Positions 23,728-33,422 of a stretch of DNA of 64,000 nt are shown one piece after another. Below the pieces are notes generated by a model. It had not been told where the DNA came from and ran no database searches. It saw only the letters and a list, made by a program, of their open reading frames with translations. This DNA comes from UBA12481 sp012523435. Its GTDB lineage: Bacteria; Bacteroidota; Bacteroidia; Bacteroidales; UBA12481. The stretch's first letter is position 1. Every line of letters starts with the position of its first letter. A program made the translations under genes and the position numbers. The stretch is taken from the NCBI GenBank assembly GCA_028686135.1, contig JAQUCP010000009.1, forward strand, positions 1 to 64,000, written 5' to 3'.

Positions 23728-24513
23728 CTAACTGGTACTCTCCAGACCCAAGGTGAAATGTTTGAGCGATCCGAGAAAGCTCATTTTGCGGGCCCGGGCA
23801 ACCGGAATTTCTGTTTCATCGGTGAGTAACACGAAGCCACCCTGGCCTTTGATATACTTTTTCACAAACCGTAGGTTGATCAAATGGGCGTTGTGAATCC
23901 TGACAAAATGGTGGTCGCGAAGAAGGTGTTCAAAATGGTTGCTGGCACGAGTAACGACAATCGATTCCTTATTTGCCAGATAAAAGATGGAGTAGTTATG
24001 AGAGGCTTCTATCCGTATGATGCGATCGATTTCAACGATTATGAGACCGTCGCTTGTTGGCAGACTGATTTTATCGATCTGGTTACTCAGGTTTGAGCGC
24101 ATAACCTCCAGACGCTTATTGATGTCTCCGTCCCGATTGATTTTCTGATATCGGGCCACCGCTTCCTTCAGATCAAGGTAATTGATCGGTTTGAGTAAAT
24201 AGTGGAGCGCAGAGAACTCAAAAGCTTTGAGCGCAAAAGTGTTGTAGGCGGTGATGAAAATGATTTCAAATGTGATGTTTGGCAGGGTGTTTAATAAGTC
24301 GAAGGCATCTCCATCAGGCATGGAAATATCAAGAAACACCAAATCAGGATGGAGATTCTGAATGGTTAAGACTCCCTCTTCGACACTTCTGGCAGATCCA
24401 ATTACCTCAACAGTAGGACAATAACGCTCGAGCAGTGTCTCTAGAGTGAGCAGACTTTTCCGCTCATCTTCAACAATGATCGTTCTAATCCTGGATTCTC
24501 CAGTGTGTGCCAT
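23728..24513 (-). CDS. LytTR family response regulator
   Basis: A 261-aa regulator. The receiver domain has IIVEDERKSL, phospho-Asp in LVFLDISMPDGD and Lys in YLLKPINY. The C-terminal LytTR DNA-binding domain includes RIEASHNYSIFYLANK and FVRIHNAHLINLRFVKKYIKG. The start at 24513 lies within the 3' end of the kinase gene (29-nt overlap); an ATG at 24543 would overlap more. It is the partner of the propeller-type LytS kinase upstream, and together they would control a regulon not shown here. Confidence 0.95.
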   Translation of the reverse strand: MAHTGESRIRTIIVEDERKSLLTLETLLERYCPTVEVIGSARSVEEGVLTIQNLHPDLVFLDISMPDGDAFDLLNTLPNITFEIIFITAYNTFALKAFEFSALHYLLKPINYLDLKEAVARYQKINRDGDINKRLEVMRSNLSNQIDKISLPTSDGLIIVEIDRIIRIEASHNYSIFYLANKESIVVTRASNHFEHLLRDHHFVRIHNAHLINLRFVKKYIKGQGGFVLLTDETEIPVARARKMSFLGSLKHFTLGLESTS

Positions 24514-27500
24514 AAGCATCCCAATTCTGAGGTATCTCGACAATCACCTTAGTCCCTGCTGCTGAACCATCGGTGTTCTTCAAATCTACAATTCTAAACT
24601 CAAATTTACCAGGATTCATTCGGTTAAGAAGATCAATTCGTTCCCTAACGTTCTCCAAACCGGTTGATTTGTGTTGCGAATGTTTCTTTTTCAACTCAGC
24701 AGCTTTTTCACGTCCAATGCCATTATCATTAATCTGGCATACAATATGAGAAGGAGTTTTGGTAAAGGAGATTGTTAGTAATCCCCTGGACTTCAGTGGC
24801 ATAATTCCGTGCCATATGGCATTCTCCACCAGAGGCTGAAGCATCATCGGAGGAATAGACTGCACGTTATAGTCCAAACTTGGGTCTTTTCGGATGATAT
24901 ATTCAAATTGTTCCTCAAACCGCAGTTTCTCCATCTCCAGGTAAAGGGTGAGTGTTTCAATCTCTTCCGCAAGCGAAACCATCTGCCTCTGTGTGTTATC
25001 CAATATCTTTCTGATCAAGGATGAGAAATTGGTCAGGTAATTGTTAGCGTGGAAATCATCCCGATTAATGATGAAATGCTGGATGGAGTTAAGTGAATTG
25101 AAGACAAAATGAGGATTCATCTGAGCCAGCAGTGCCCGTTTTTCAGCTTCCAGCATCCTAAGCTTTTCCCTCTCTTTCTTTTTCAGATTGTTGATTCGAA
25201 TCCGGACCATTAGGAGGATGGAGCCAAGGGCCAGTATAACCAGTATGAGGAGGGAAGCGGTTGTTAGGTACCAAGGCTTGGCTATATGCATCCAAAGAGT
25301 CTTAACATCATCCAGATTAAAATCAGGGCCATAGGAGGCTACCACGCGGAACTTATAATTACCAGGCCTTAGCTCAGGATACCTGACCTCCACCGAATTG
25401 GTTGGTATCCACTCGTTATCAATCCCATCCAGCCGATACCAATAATGAATACTTCCAGAGGGCCGGTAGCTGACGGCTTTATACTTAAAGATCAGATAAT
25501 TTTCAGATGATTTTAGCCTGACCTTTTCTTCCGGAAAGCGTGGCTGGCCATTGACTTCAATACTTTCGATGAATAGGACTGGTTTGATGTAGGGGAATTT
25601 CTGGAATTGCGGGTCGAGGTGGATAGCTCCTTTGGAAGAAGCAATCCAGAGTTCTCCCTGGTGGGAGGTGATTTCATAAACCCGGTTCGCCGGAAAACCT
25701 TCACTGTGGGTGTACCAGTCGATCTGGTAAGGATCGTCAGGATCCTGGGTAATCCGTATCCGATTGATACCTCTGTTGGTCCCAGCCCAAACCGTGGAGT
25801 CATTTTCAGCATAGAGAACATCTACCAGATCGTGCGATAAGTTCTGGTTCTTAACGGTAATCCGGTTAGTGGTACTGTCGGGATGAAGAACCAGGATTCC
25901 GTAATCGGAAGTGCTGATCCAGATATCTTCCCCCACTTCAACGATATCCCGTGTGCGCCTTGCCAACAACGTGTCCTTTTTCGCCCAATGGTAAATCTGC
26001 CCGTCGGTAATACTGAACAACCCGGCATCATGGGAGCCCAGCCAGAGCCGGTTATGGCTATCCAGTAGCATGGCCCTGACCCGGTTCATCATCTTTTCGT
26101 TGAAATCACCCTTTTTTAGATAATCCCAAAGTACACTATTGGAAACCTTATTGGTGATCTGGTGATTACGAATAACCAAACCATAGTATAAAAAAGTAAT
26201 AAAGTACTCATTATCAGCCAGTTTAACCAGGTCGTACCCGAAAGAGGGGAATTCACCAAACCCCGCTGGTTGTCCGGTTGTGTCCACCACCAGAAGGCTG
26301 GTTTTGAAAAGATAAAGCAGATTATCTTCTGTAACGACAATTTTACGAATGGCTCCACTGGAGGCAGGAATTGAAATCTCTTCGACCTGATAACTGCCGT
26401 TGGGTTTGAGCGTGGCTTTGAACAGCTGACCATAAAGATTGCCAAAATAGAGGTGGTTTCCACTACTGGCTAATGAGGTGATTTGCATTTGAGTATCATC
26501 GGCCGACTGGGGGGAATAGACGGTAGTGTACAGTGAGCGGATTAGATAAAGCCCATGGTTGGCAGTGGAAAACCAATAGCTTCCTTCGTGATCCTGTTCA
26601 ATACACGTAACCGATGTGTTTTCCAGATAGCGGACCGGGATTGCCCGAAGTGACCCCCCCGGGTAATGAAGAACACCATGGTTCATCGTTCCAACCCAGA
26701 AACCGCCCTCGTGATCAACATAAATGTCAATGACTTCCTCCTGATAAGAAGTTTCGTTAACTATCTCATTTTCACGAATATGAAATACTTTGTGACCAAA
26801 AGAGAAGAGGAACTCATTTGGGCCGATCGGGTGGAGGTCTTTGCGGAAGCTATTGTTCATGTGCAGGATTCCGCAGGAGAGATAGAAGCCCTCATCGGTC
26901 ATTACCACGCTTGATGGATAATTTGGATCCGGGTTGGGGTTCGGATACATATCCCAAATGGAATATCCCGATGGGTCATAGTGGATAAACACGGTAGCAT
27001 CAGGGTGCTGTTTTAGGTGATCATCCAAGGTATCCGGTTCTTTACCGGTTAAAAATCGGAACAATCCCGGGTGGTTGAAGCAGATCTCCATGGTGTCGTT
27101 CGGAGTGAATCGGATTTGTTGCGCGTAATGGATAAACCCGGACATATTCCGGAGGGTATTGCTCTCCGGATGCTGATAGACAGAATCTCCATGTATATAA
27201 TTGATGTAATTATCCAGAGAAGTCACATAAACCCGGTCGCGATACCGATCATAGTAAATCTTCAGGTTAACATTTTCCCGTAAGCCTTCTGTAACCGTAT
27301 ATTGCTTGAACTGATAGCCATCGTAGCTGAAAACCCCCCGATCGGTGGTTCCCCATAAAATTTGCCGGTTATCGAAAAGAATGGAATAAATCTCCTCTGA
27401 GGGGAGCCCATTATTAACATCAAAATGGACATAATAGGGATCCTGTGCCGATAGTGAAGTGGTTACTCCGATCATCGCCAACAGGATGAAAAGCAAGGCC

Positions 27501-27523
27501 TTTGCGAAGGTTAAAGAACGCAC
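24485..27523 (-). CDS. Beta-propeller sensor histidine kinase, LytS type
   Basis: About 1012 residues: signal peptide ending LSAQ, two-component-regulator propeller repeats (for example GLPSEEIYSILFDNRQILWGTTDRGVFSY), a Y_Y_Y Ig-like domain (YRLDGIDNEWIP ... ELRPGNYKFRVVAS), one membrane helix (LLILVILALGSILLMV), and a His_kinase domain with the phospho-acceptor in MNPHFVFNSLNSIQHF and ATPase boxes NAIWHGI and NDNGIGREKA. In Bacteroidota such sensors detect periplasmic ligands, often glycans. I choose the GTG at 27523: the TTG at 27556 lies upstream of the -7 element at 27544-27551, and the GTG gives an ideal signal peptide. Confidence 0.94.
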   Translation of the reverse strand: MRSLTFAKALLFILLAMIGVTTSLSAQDPYYVHFDVNNGLPSEEIYSILFDNRQILWGTTDRGVFSYDGYQFKQYTVTEGLRENVNLKIYYDRYRDRVYVTSLDNYINYIHGDSVYQHPESNTLRNMSGFIHYAQQIRFTPNDTMEICFNHPGLFRFLTGKEPDTLDDHLKQHPDATVFIHYDPSGYSIWDMYPNPNPDPNYPSSVVMTDEGFYLSCGILHMNNSFRKDLHPIGPNEFLFSFGHKVFHIRENEIVNETSYQEEVIDIYVDHEGGFWVGTMNHGVLHYPGGSLRAIPVRYLENTSVTCIEQDHEGSYWFSTANHGLYLIRSLYTTVYSPQSADDTQMQITSLASSGNHLYFGNLYGQLFKATLKPNGSYQVEEISIPASSGAIRKIVVTEDNLLYLFKTSLLVVDTTGQPAGFGEFPSFGYDLVKLADNEYFITFLYYGLVIRNHQITNKVSNSVLWDYLKKGDFNEKMMNRVRAMLLDSHNRLWLGSHDAGLFSITDGQIYHWAKKDTLLARRTRDIVEVGEDIWISTSDYGILVLHPDSTTNRITVKNQNLSHDLVDVLYAENDSTVWAGTNRGINRIRITQDPDDPYQIDWYTHSEGFPANRVYEITSHQGELWIASSKGAIHLDPQFQKFPYIKPVLFIESIEVNGQPRFPEEKVRLKSSENYLIFKYKAVSYRPSGSIHYWYRLDGIDNEWIPTNSVEVRYPELRPGNYKFRVVASYGPDFNLDDVKTLWMHIAKPWYLTTASLLILVILALGSILLMVRIRINNLKKKEREKLRMLEAEKRALLAQMNPHFVFNSLNSIQHFIINRDDFHANNYLTNFSSLIRKILDNTQRQMVSLAEEIETLTLYLEMEKLRFEEQFEYIIRKDPSLDYNVQSIPPMMLQPLVENAIWHGIMPLKSRGLLTISFTKTPSHIVCQINDNGIGREKAAELKKKHSQHKSTGLENVRERIDLLNRMNPGKFEFRIVDLKNTDGSAAGTKVIVEIPQNWDAYGTHWRIQD

Positions 27524-27543
27524 GCCGTGATACTTATTTAACT

Positions 27544-27551
27544 CAAATTTA
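27544..27551 (-). promoter_or_regulatory. -7 promoter element for the propeller kinase gene
   Basis: TAAATTTG on the minus strand, a perfect TAnnTTTG. It predicts a start near 27537 and so rules out the TTG codon at 27556 as the start of translation. Confidence 0.5.
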
Positions 27552-27611
27552 AACAATTCAGGGGCAATGCCGGTTTTAAATGAGTACTTTTACACGATAA
27601 AAATACATTTA

Positions 27612-29759
27612 ATGTCACAGAGAAACAGTCGCCCGACTAGCGGGCGCCAAAAAAAGAAAATCCTGAAAGAAAAGATCATCGGGGTTTTCAATCAGAACAC
27701 CACCCAGCCACTTAATTACAAGCAAATTAGTTCCAGGTTGGGGCTGAAGGATGAAAGTCAACGAAAGCAGATCCTGGATATTTTAGATGAGCTACTCAAA
27801 AGTGGACAGCTGACTGAAGTGCAGCGGGGGAAGTACCGCTTCAAAGTAAAAGGAGCTTATATTACCGGCACTGTCCAAATTACCCGGTCGGGTTCGGCCT
27901 GGATCACCAGTGATGAGGTTAAGGAAGAAATTTATATCAACAGTCGGAACCTAAACCGCGCACTTAACGGGGACAAGGTGAAAGTTCACCTCTATGGCCG
28001 TAAAGAAGGCCAACGCATGGTTGGTGAGATCGTAGAAATCCTGGAGCAACGTCAGCGGACCTTTGTTGGGACGCTCGAACGCTCATCGGGATACTATTTC
28101 CTCATTCCTGATAACCGCGATATGCCCTACGATATCTTCATCCATCCAAAAAATCTGAAGGGAGCGGAAGAGGGACAAAAGGTGGTAGCCAGAATTACGG
28201 AATGGCCGCCAAGTGCCAAAAACCCCTTCGGAGAGGTGATTGATGTCCTCGGCACAGCCGGCCTGCATGAGACGGAAACTCACGCCATCCTGGCCGAATT
28301 TGAGCTGCCTTATAAGTTCACTGAGGAGGTACTCAAGGCTGCAGAAATGATCAATGGTGAAATCACCCCTGAAATCATTGCTTCGCGCAGAGATTTTCGT
28401 CAGGTACCAACCTTTACGATCGACCCGGCCGATGCGAAGGATTTTGATGATGCTTTATCCATCAGAAAGTTAGAGAATGGAAACTGGGAAGTCGGCGTTC
28501 ACATCGCCGATGTGAGTCATTATGTGAGGCCTCATTCGATCATCGATAAGGAGGCCCTGGCCCGCGGTACCTCAGTTTATCTGGTCGACCGTGTCGTCCC
28601 AATGCTACCGGAAAGGCTTTCCAATGAACTTTGTTCCCTTCAGCCCAACCAAGACCGCCTCTGCTTTTCGGCTGTTGTTGAGATGAATGAAAAGGCCGAA
28701 GTGCTGGGTAAGTGGTTTGGGAGAACCATTATTCACTCCGATCGACGGTTTAGCTATGAAGAAGCCCAGTCTATCATTGAAACTGGCGAAGGAGATATGA
28801 AAGAGGAGGTGTTGCAACTTTACAAACTAGGTGGGATTCTCAGAAATATCCGTTTTAGTACTGGGAGCTTCTCTTTCGAACGAGTGGAGGTTAAGTTTCA
28901 TCTGGATGAAAAGGGGAAACCCATCGGCGTGTACTTCAAAGAGGCAAAAGAGGCTAACTGGCTGATAGAAGAGTTTATGTTGCTGGCTAACAAGCTGGTG
29001 GCTGAGAAAATCGGCCGGGTAAAAAAAGGACAGCGACCGAAAACATTTGTGTACCGGATTCATGATCGCCCCGACCCGGAAAAACTACAGGGTTTTGCCA
29101 ACTTTATCCGGCAGTTCGGGTACAGCATTAAGACAGCCAGCCACAAAGCTATCGCTGAATCAATGAACCTGCTGATCAATCAGGTTAACGGGAAAAACGA
29201 ACAGTATGTCATCGAAAGCCTCGCTATCCGGACGATGGCAAAAGCTAAATACTCTACCAATAATATTGGCCATTACGGACTGTCGTTCGACTTTTACACC
29301 CATTTTACCTCGCCCATTCGTCGGTATCCCGACTTGATGGTGCACCGCCTGCTGGATCAGTATCTGGCGGGTGAACCGTCTGAAAATCAGGGTAGATATG
29401 AGGACCTCTGTATTCATTCGTCACAGATGGAGGAGCGGGCTGTCAACGCAGAACGGGCATCCGTTAAGTACAAACAGGTGGAGTTCATGCAAGATAAAAT
29501 CGGACAGGCTTTTGAAGGAATCATTTCCGGAATTAGCGAATGGGGCTTCTTTGTTGAGCTGTCGGAAAATCACTGTGAAGGCATGATTCCTATGCGAGAT
29601 CTCGACGATGATTTCTATGAATACGACGAGAAAAACTATGCACTGGTTGGCCTACACACCCGGAAACGGTTTACCATCGGACAAAAAGTGACGGTCGAAA
29701 TTGCCAGAACTAACCTGGCTAAGCGACAGCTGGATTTCAGGCTTTTTGATCCTGAATAG
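27612..29759 (+). CDS. rnr: Ribonuclease R
   Basis: A 715-aa 3'-5' exoribonuclease of the RNase II/R family, degrading structured RNA. A basic N-terminal helix-turn-helix (YKQISSRLGLKDESQRKQ) and cold-shock domains precede the RNB domain, where IDPADAKDFDDALSI gives the catalytic Asp cluster. A C-terminal S1 domain starts at FEGIISGISEWGFFVEL. The start at 27612 (MSQRNSRP) fits the family; an upstream TTG at 27567 is unlikely. It is divergent from the kinase gene. Confidence 0.96.
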   Translation: MSQRNSRPTSGRQKKKILKEKIIGVFNQNTTQPLNYKQISSRLGLKDESQRKQILDILDELLKSGQLTEVQRGKYRFKVKGAYITGTVQITRSGSAWITSDEVKEEIYINSRNLNRALNGDKVKVHLYGRKEGQRMVGEIVEILEQRQRTFVGTLERSSGYYFLIPDNRDMPYDIFIHPKNLKGAEEGQKVVARITEWPPSAKNPFGEVIDVLGTAGLHETETHAILAEFELPYKFTEEVLKAAEMINGEITPEIIASRRDFRQVPTFTIDPADAKDFDDALSIRKLENGNWEVGVHIADVSHYVRPHSIIDKEALARGTSVYLVDRVVPMLPERLSNELCSLQPNQDRLCFSAVVEMNEKAEVLGKWFGRTIIHSDRRFSYEEAQSIIETGEGDMKEEVLQLYKLGGILRNIRFSTGSFSFERVEVKFHLDEKGKPIGVYFKEAKEANWLIEEFMLLANKLVAEKIGRVKKGQRPKTFVYRIHDRPDPEKLQGFANFIRQFGYSIKTASHKAIAESMNLLINQVNGKNEQYVIESLAIRTMAKAKYSTNNIGHYGLSFDFYTHFTSPIRRYPDLMVHRLLDQYLAGEPSENQGRYEDLCIHSSQMEERAVNAERASVKYKQVEFMQDKIGQAFEGIISGISEWGFFVELSENHCEGMIPMRDLDDDFYEYDEKNYALVGLHTRKRFTIGQKVTVEIARTNLAKRQLDFRLFDPE

Positions 29760-29851
29760 CAGAGAGATAGATCAGTATCGTGATTTTTATCATTTTGAGA
29801 ACCTGCCTGGCAGTGTACTTTCATTTCTGAATTTTGCTAATACGGCTCATT

Positions 29852-30259
29852 ATGAAAAAGATCAGATGGAGTAAGAAGTATTCAATTGGCCTGGTCTATC
29901 TCGATAACCATCGTCGGAATTATATCGATATTATGAATGAGCTGGTTGATGTCCTGAATCAGGGTAGCTGTGCCAAAAAGTTACCGCTGGTTTTTCATCG
30001 GCTTGCATTTTATATTGAAGACTATTTCATCAAGAAGGAGATGGCCATCCAGGATGCTCCGCATTTATTATTTAAAGAATATAAGAAAGAGCATCAGCGC
30101 TTTACCGATGGTATAAGCCGGTTTGAAGAACGTTTTCGGGCAGGTGAGACAGATCTCTGCCTCGAGATGTTTGAATTTATGCAAACCTGGATAGAGAACT
30201 ACATCAAGGTCTTTGGAACTGAGGCTGCCGAATATATGCGATCCAAAGGTTACGAATAG
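29852..30259 (+). CDS. Hemerythrin-fold protein that has lost its diiron ligands
   Basis: A 135-aa protein that aligns along its length with bacteriohemerythrins (IRWSKKYSIG start, two-residue signatures around YFIKKE, EYKKEHQRF and WIENYI) without insertions. Of the seven iron ligands only the second His of the HxxxH pair (EH in YKKEHQRF) is kept. The three other helix-bundle His positions read Tyr (YF, EY, NY), the Glu reads Lys, the Asp reads Gly and the first His reads Arg. It therefore should not bind a diiron centre or oxygen in the usual way. I choose the ATG at 29852 over 29834 because a TACTTTCA element lies at about 29817. It stands alone and convergent to the amidohydrolase. Confidence 0.8.
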   Translation: MKKIRWSKKYSIGLVYLDNHRRNYIDIMNELVDVLNQGSCAKKLPLVFHRLAFYIEDYFIKKEMAIQDAPHLLFKEYKKEHQRFTDGISRFEERFRAGETDLCLEMFEFMQTWIENYIKVFGTEAAEYMRSKGYE

Positions 30260-30262
30260 GTT

Positions 30263-31462
30263 TTAGATCAATCTCCTGGCTCTGCTATCAGGATTTAGTT
30301 GCCCCAATTCCCAGTTAAATCCGGAAATATGAACAACTCCTGGCTTCTTGCCCTCTGCCAGGCTACCTAGCTCTTTTTCACAACCCAAAGCCTTGGCACC
30401 ATTGATGGTAGCCCACTCTAGTAGAGTTGAAAACGGGATCTCCGGAACATGCAATGCGATGGCTTTCATCTCTTCTAATACCGAAAGTCGGGTATTGGAA
30501 GCCAGGCTGTCTGTTCCCAACCCGACCGGAGCATGGATTGTGTATAAGGTCCTGAAATCTGGTAAAGTATTGGAAATGTATAGGTTAGAAAGCGGGCACA
30601 ACACAAGGGTCAGTTTTCTTCCAGACTGCTCAAGGGTTCGGGCCAGACGGGTCAGTTCATGCAATAATTCCCCTTGACTAACAGTATTATGAACCACCAG
30701 ATAATTGGCTTTCGGGAGATATCGGTTAAGTAAGGTAGGTAGATGACTGGCTTCTCTAGGAATGCTCGACAAGTCGAGCCCCAATTTGCGGAAAGCATCA
30801 GCGAGGGCGCCCGACTGATGTTCTAGGAGGGCACGCTCTTCGAGGCTTTCATCGTGATGAATGCTGATCAAAGAGGTTAATTCGGCTACGGATGGAAATC
30901 GTTCCCACGTTTTAACCCCCAGAGAATAGGGTGCGTGAGGGGTCAAGGTAGCTTTGAGTCCCGCTGTACGGAACCGGTGGATCATTTCCCTGCTTTTTTC
31001 GAACCGGGCGGAGGCTACAGTATCAGTAAGTCCAACTACTTCGGCGAATGTGTGATAGAAAATCCGACTTTTCTTTTTGATTTCCAATGTGATATCACTA
31101 TTGCTGATATCCCCAACCGCAGCAATACCTTCAAAATGCATAATTCGGTCGGCTTCTCTGGCTGCTGCCAGGATTCGGTTTTCGGGAGCTTCACGATTCG
31201 TGTTGATAGCCTGAATGAAACCGGACAACCCTTCGCCAGAAGAGATATCTCCTTTAAGATGAGAGAGTTCGAGGTGGCAATGTGCATTTACAAAACCTGG
31301 TACCAGCAGGCCAGGATAAAATTCCAGTCCAGCCTCCTCAACTGGCTGTCCGCCGGTTTCTCTGATTCGAAGGATGGTACCATCTGGATCAGTTTCAACA
31401 ATTCCGTAGGGGATTGGATCGCTGCCGACAGGGCAGACCAGGTGGGCTGAGTATTTCGGCAT
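30263..31462 (-). CDS. Amidohydrolase family protein (nucleoside/aminofutalosine deaminase-like)
   Basis: A 399-aa metal-dependent deaminase or hydrolase of the chlorohydrolase type. Ligands: His pair in [13 protein letters not shown], His in SIHHDES and Asp in GLGTDSLAS, with TPHAPYSLG between them. Related Bacteroidota proteins are annotated as S-adenosylhomocysteine or aminofutalosine deaminases; the substrate cannot be decided here. It is the last gene of the mlaE-mlaF-DUF4296 unit (3 bp after the DUF4296 stop). Confidence 0.85.
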
Positions 31463-31465
31463 GGA

Positions 31466-31840
31466 TCAGAGGGAATTGGTCGTATCGGCTTCTGCCTGGG
31501 AGGCTTCTTTTTTCAGTAATTCATTGACAACACGTTGATAAATCCTTTCCAGTTTTTTCGGATGGTTACTATACCAGTTAATAGAAGAGTCGGCTTGGGC
31601 ACGGGTGATCCCATATTTGTCCATAAGGGAGGGATATAGATAAAGAGCTTTATCCATGCGCTTTTCGGGCAGAACGTTTGCTTCGGACTGTAGCGTTCCG
31701 TCGAGCAGATGAAGATCAACGAGAAACTCCACCATCCGGTTTTCGGAGAGGACCTCCCGATTCGGGGCTTTGTCTTTTTTGTTGCAGGATAAGCAGGAGA
31801 ATAGTAGCAGAAACGGGATAATAGTAAGCAGTTTTCTCAT
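31466..31840 (-). CDS. DUF4296 lipoprotein
   Basis: A 124-aa protein with lipobox FSCLSC (LLFSC and LSC are alternatives), followed by RMVEFLVDLHLLDGTLQ and a helical DUF4296-like body ending YQRVVNELL. The function of the family is unknown. It overlaps the mlaF stop by 4 nt, so it is probably made together with the lipid transporter. Confidence 0.85.
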   Translation of the reverse strand: MRKLLTIIPFLLLFSCLSCNKKDKAPNREVLSENRMVEFLVDLHLLDGTLQSEANVLPEKRMDKALYLYPSLMDKYGITRAQADSSINWYSNHPKKLERIYQRVVNELLKKEASQAEADTTNSL

Positions 31841-32580
31841 TTAATCTTTTTCATTAGTTGGGAAGCAAAGACAAAATTATTCAAGGTTTGATTATCCGAT
31901 ACCAGGATCTCTTCCCGGGTTCCTTCCCAGCATCGGCGACCTTTGGAGAGAAAGAGAATCTTTTCGCCGATTTCCATCACCGAATTCAGGTCATGAGTAT
32001 TGATGATGGTTGTCATATTGAATTCACGCGTCAGCTCCAGCAGCAGGTTATCGATCAGAATTGCGGTTTGGGGATCAAGCCCAGAGTTAGGCTCATCACA
32101 GAATAAATACTTAGGATTCAGTACTATAGATCTGGCAATAGCTACTCTCTTCTTCATCCCGCCACTCAGTTCGGCTGGGTATAGCTTATTGACTCCCGGT
32201 AGATTGACTCGTTCAAGACAAAAATTAGCTCGCCTGGTCTTTTCACTACGGCTCCAGTCGGTAAAAAACTCCATCGGCAGCTTTAGATTCTGTTCCACGG
32301 TGAGTGAGTCGAAAAGGGCTCCACCTTGAAAGACGACACCCATCTCTTGGCGCAGAGCACTTCTTTGGGTGATGTTGAGGCTACTGAGAGCTCTATTTTC
32401 GTAGAATATTTCGCCCGAATCCGGAGTTAGCAGCCCGATGATGCACTTCATCAGCACGGTCTTACCGGAGCCGGATCGGCCAATGATCAGGTTTGGCTTA
32501 CCTTGATGAAAGCTGGCTGAAACTTCCGCGATGGCCGGATTCCCTTCGAATGACTTGGAAATGGATTCGAGCCGGATCAT
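31837..32580 (-). CDS. MlaF-like ABC transporter ATP-binding protein
   Basis: A 247-aa ATPase of the Mla/MCE lipid transport type. Walker A IIGRSGSGKT, signature LSGGMKKRVAIARSI, Walker B YLFCDEPNSGLD and the H-loop in INTHDLNS are present. It overlaps mlaE by 4 nt. The substrate-binding MlaD-type (MCE) protein is not next to it; it may be elsewhere in the genome. Confidence 0.92.
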   Translation of the reverse strand: MIRLESISKSFEGNPAIAEVSASFHQGKPNLIIGRSGSGKTVLMKCIIGLLTPDSGEIFYENRALSSLNITQRSALRQEMGVVFQGGALFDSLTVEQNLKLPMEFFTDWSRSEKTRRANFCLERVNLPGVNKLYPAELSGGMKKRVAIARSIVLNPKYLFCDEPNSGLDPQTAILIDNLLLELTREFNMTTIINTHDLNSVMEIGEKILFLSKGRRCWEGTREEILVSDNQTLNNFVFASQLMKKIK

Positions 32581-33317
32581 GACAGCATGATTTGTGTGAT
32601 TAAATAATTGGCTATCAGAATGCTGATCATTCCGTAAACCACTGCTAGCGTACTGGAACGTCCTACTTCAAGAGCCCCTCCCTTCGTATAATACCCGTGG
32701 TATCCGGCAATTGAGGTGATCAGAAAGGCAAACACAAAGGATTTGACGAGGGTGTAAAGAACTTTGTAGGAGTCGAAGTTAAAACGAATACCAAACAGAT
32801 AATCATTGGTGGTCATCAGATTACCCACTACAGCAATAAACCATCCGCCGATCAGGCCGATGAAAATGCTTAGAATGACCAGTAACGGAACCACAACCAT
32901 CAGACCGATCACTTTGGGCATCACCAGGTAAGCTGCCGAATTGATTCCCATGGCATCGAGTGCATCAATCTGCTCTGTTACCCGCATGGTACCGATCTCC
33001 GAAGCGATGTTGGACCCCACTTTCCCGGCCAGAATCAGACACAAAACAGTTGAGGAGAATTCCAGCACGAGCACATCGCGGGTAGTGTATGAATTGTAAT
33101 AATCAGGGATCAGCGGATTCCCTAGGTTAGCTGTCAAATGAATGATGACAACCATTCCAATGAAGAAGGAGATCACCCCGACAATCCCCAGGGAGGACAC
33201 CCCCAGCTTATCAATTTCGGCTAACACCTGACGGGTGTATAGTCCAAGTTTTTCGGGCTTCCTGAACAGTTGCCTGATAAACAGAAGGTAACGCCCCATG
33301 TGGAAAAAGAGTTTCAC
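32577..33317 (-). CDS. MlaE-like ABC transporter permease
   Basis: A 246-aa inner-membrane permease of the MlaE family with about five helices, starting with the conserved amphipathic region and LGVVSFFIGMVV-like VGVISFFIGMVVIIHL, then EIGTMRVTEQIDALDAMGINS. With MlaF it would move phospholipid between the inner and outer membranes. First gene of its unit; the upstream gap holds no obvious promoter that I can name. Confidence 0.93.
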   Translation of the reverse strand: MKLFFHMGRYLLFIRQLFRKPEKLGLYTRQVLAEIDKLGVSSLGIVGVISFFIGMVVIIHLTANLGNPLIPDYYNSYTTRDVLVLEFSSTVLCLILAGKVGSNIASEIGTMRVTEQIDALDAMGINSAAYLVMPKVIGLMVVVPLLVILSIFIGLIGGWFIAVVGNLMTTNDYLFGIRFNFDSYKVLYTLVKSFVFAFLITSIAGYHGYYTKGGALEVGRSSTLAVVYGMISILIANYLITQIMLS

Positions 33318-33422
33318 GGTCGGCCAAATTATAAACTAAGATAGGAATTATTTGATTAATATTGCCTCGCTCTACCACCTGAAATAGTAGATAAGTACCT
33401 TAAAATCAAAATGTAAGGCTAT

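Noticed and set aside
27556..27567. Kinase and RNase R starting at TTG codons 10 bp apart
   Set aside because: The TTG starts leave no room for promoters; GTG 27523 and ATG 27612 fit the promoter and family N-termini.
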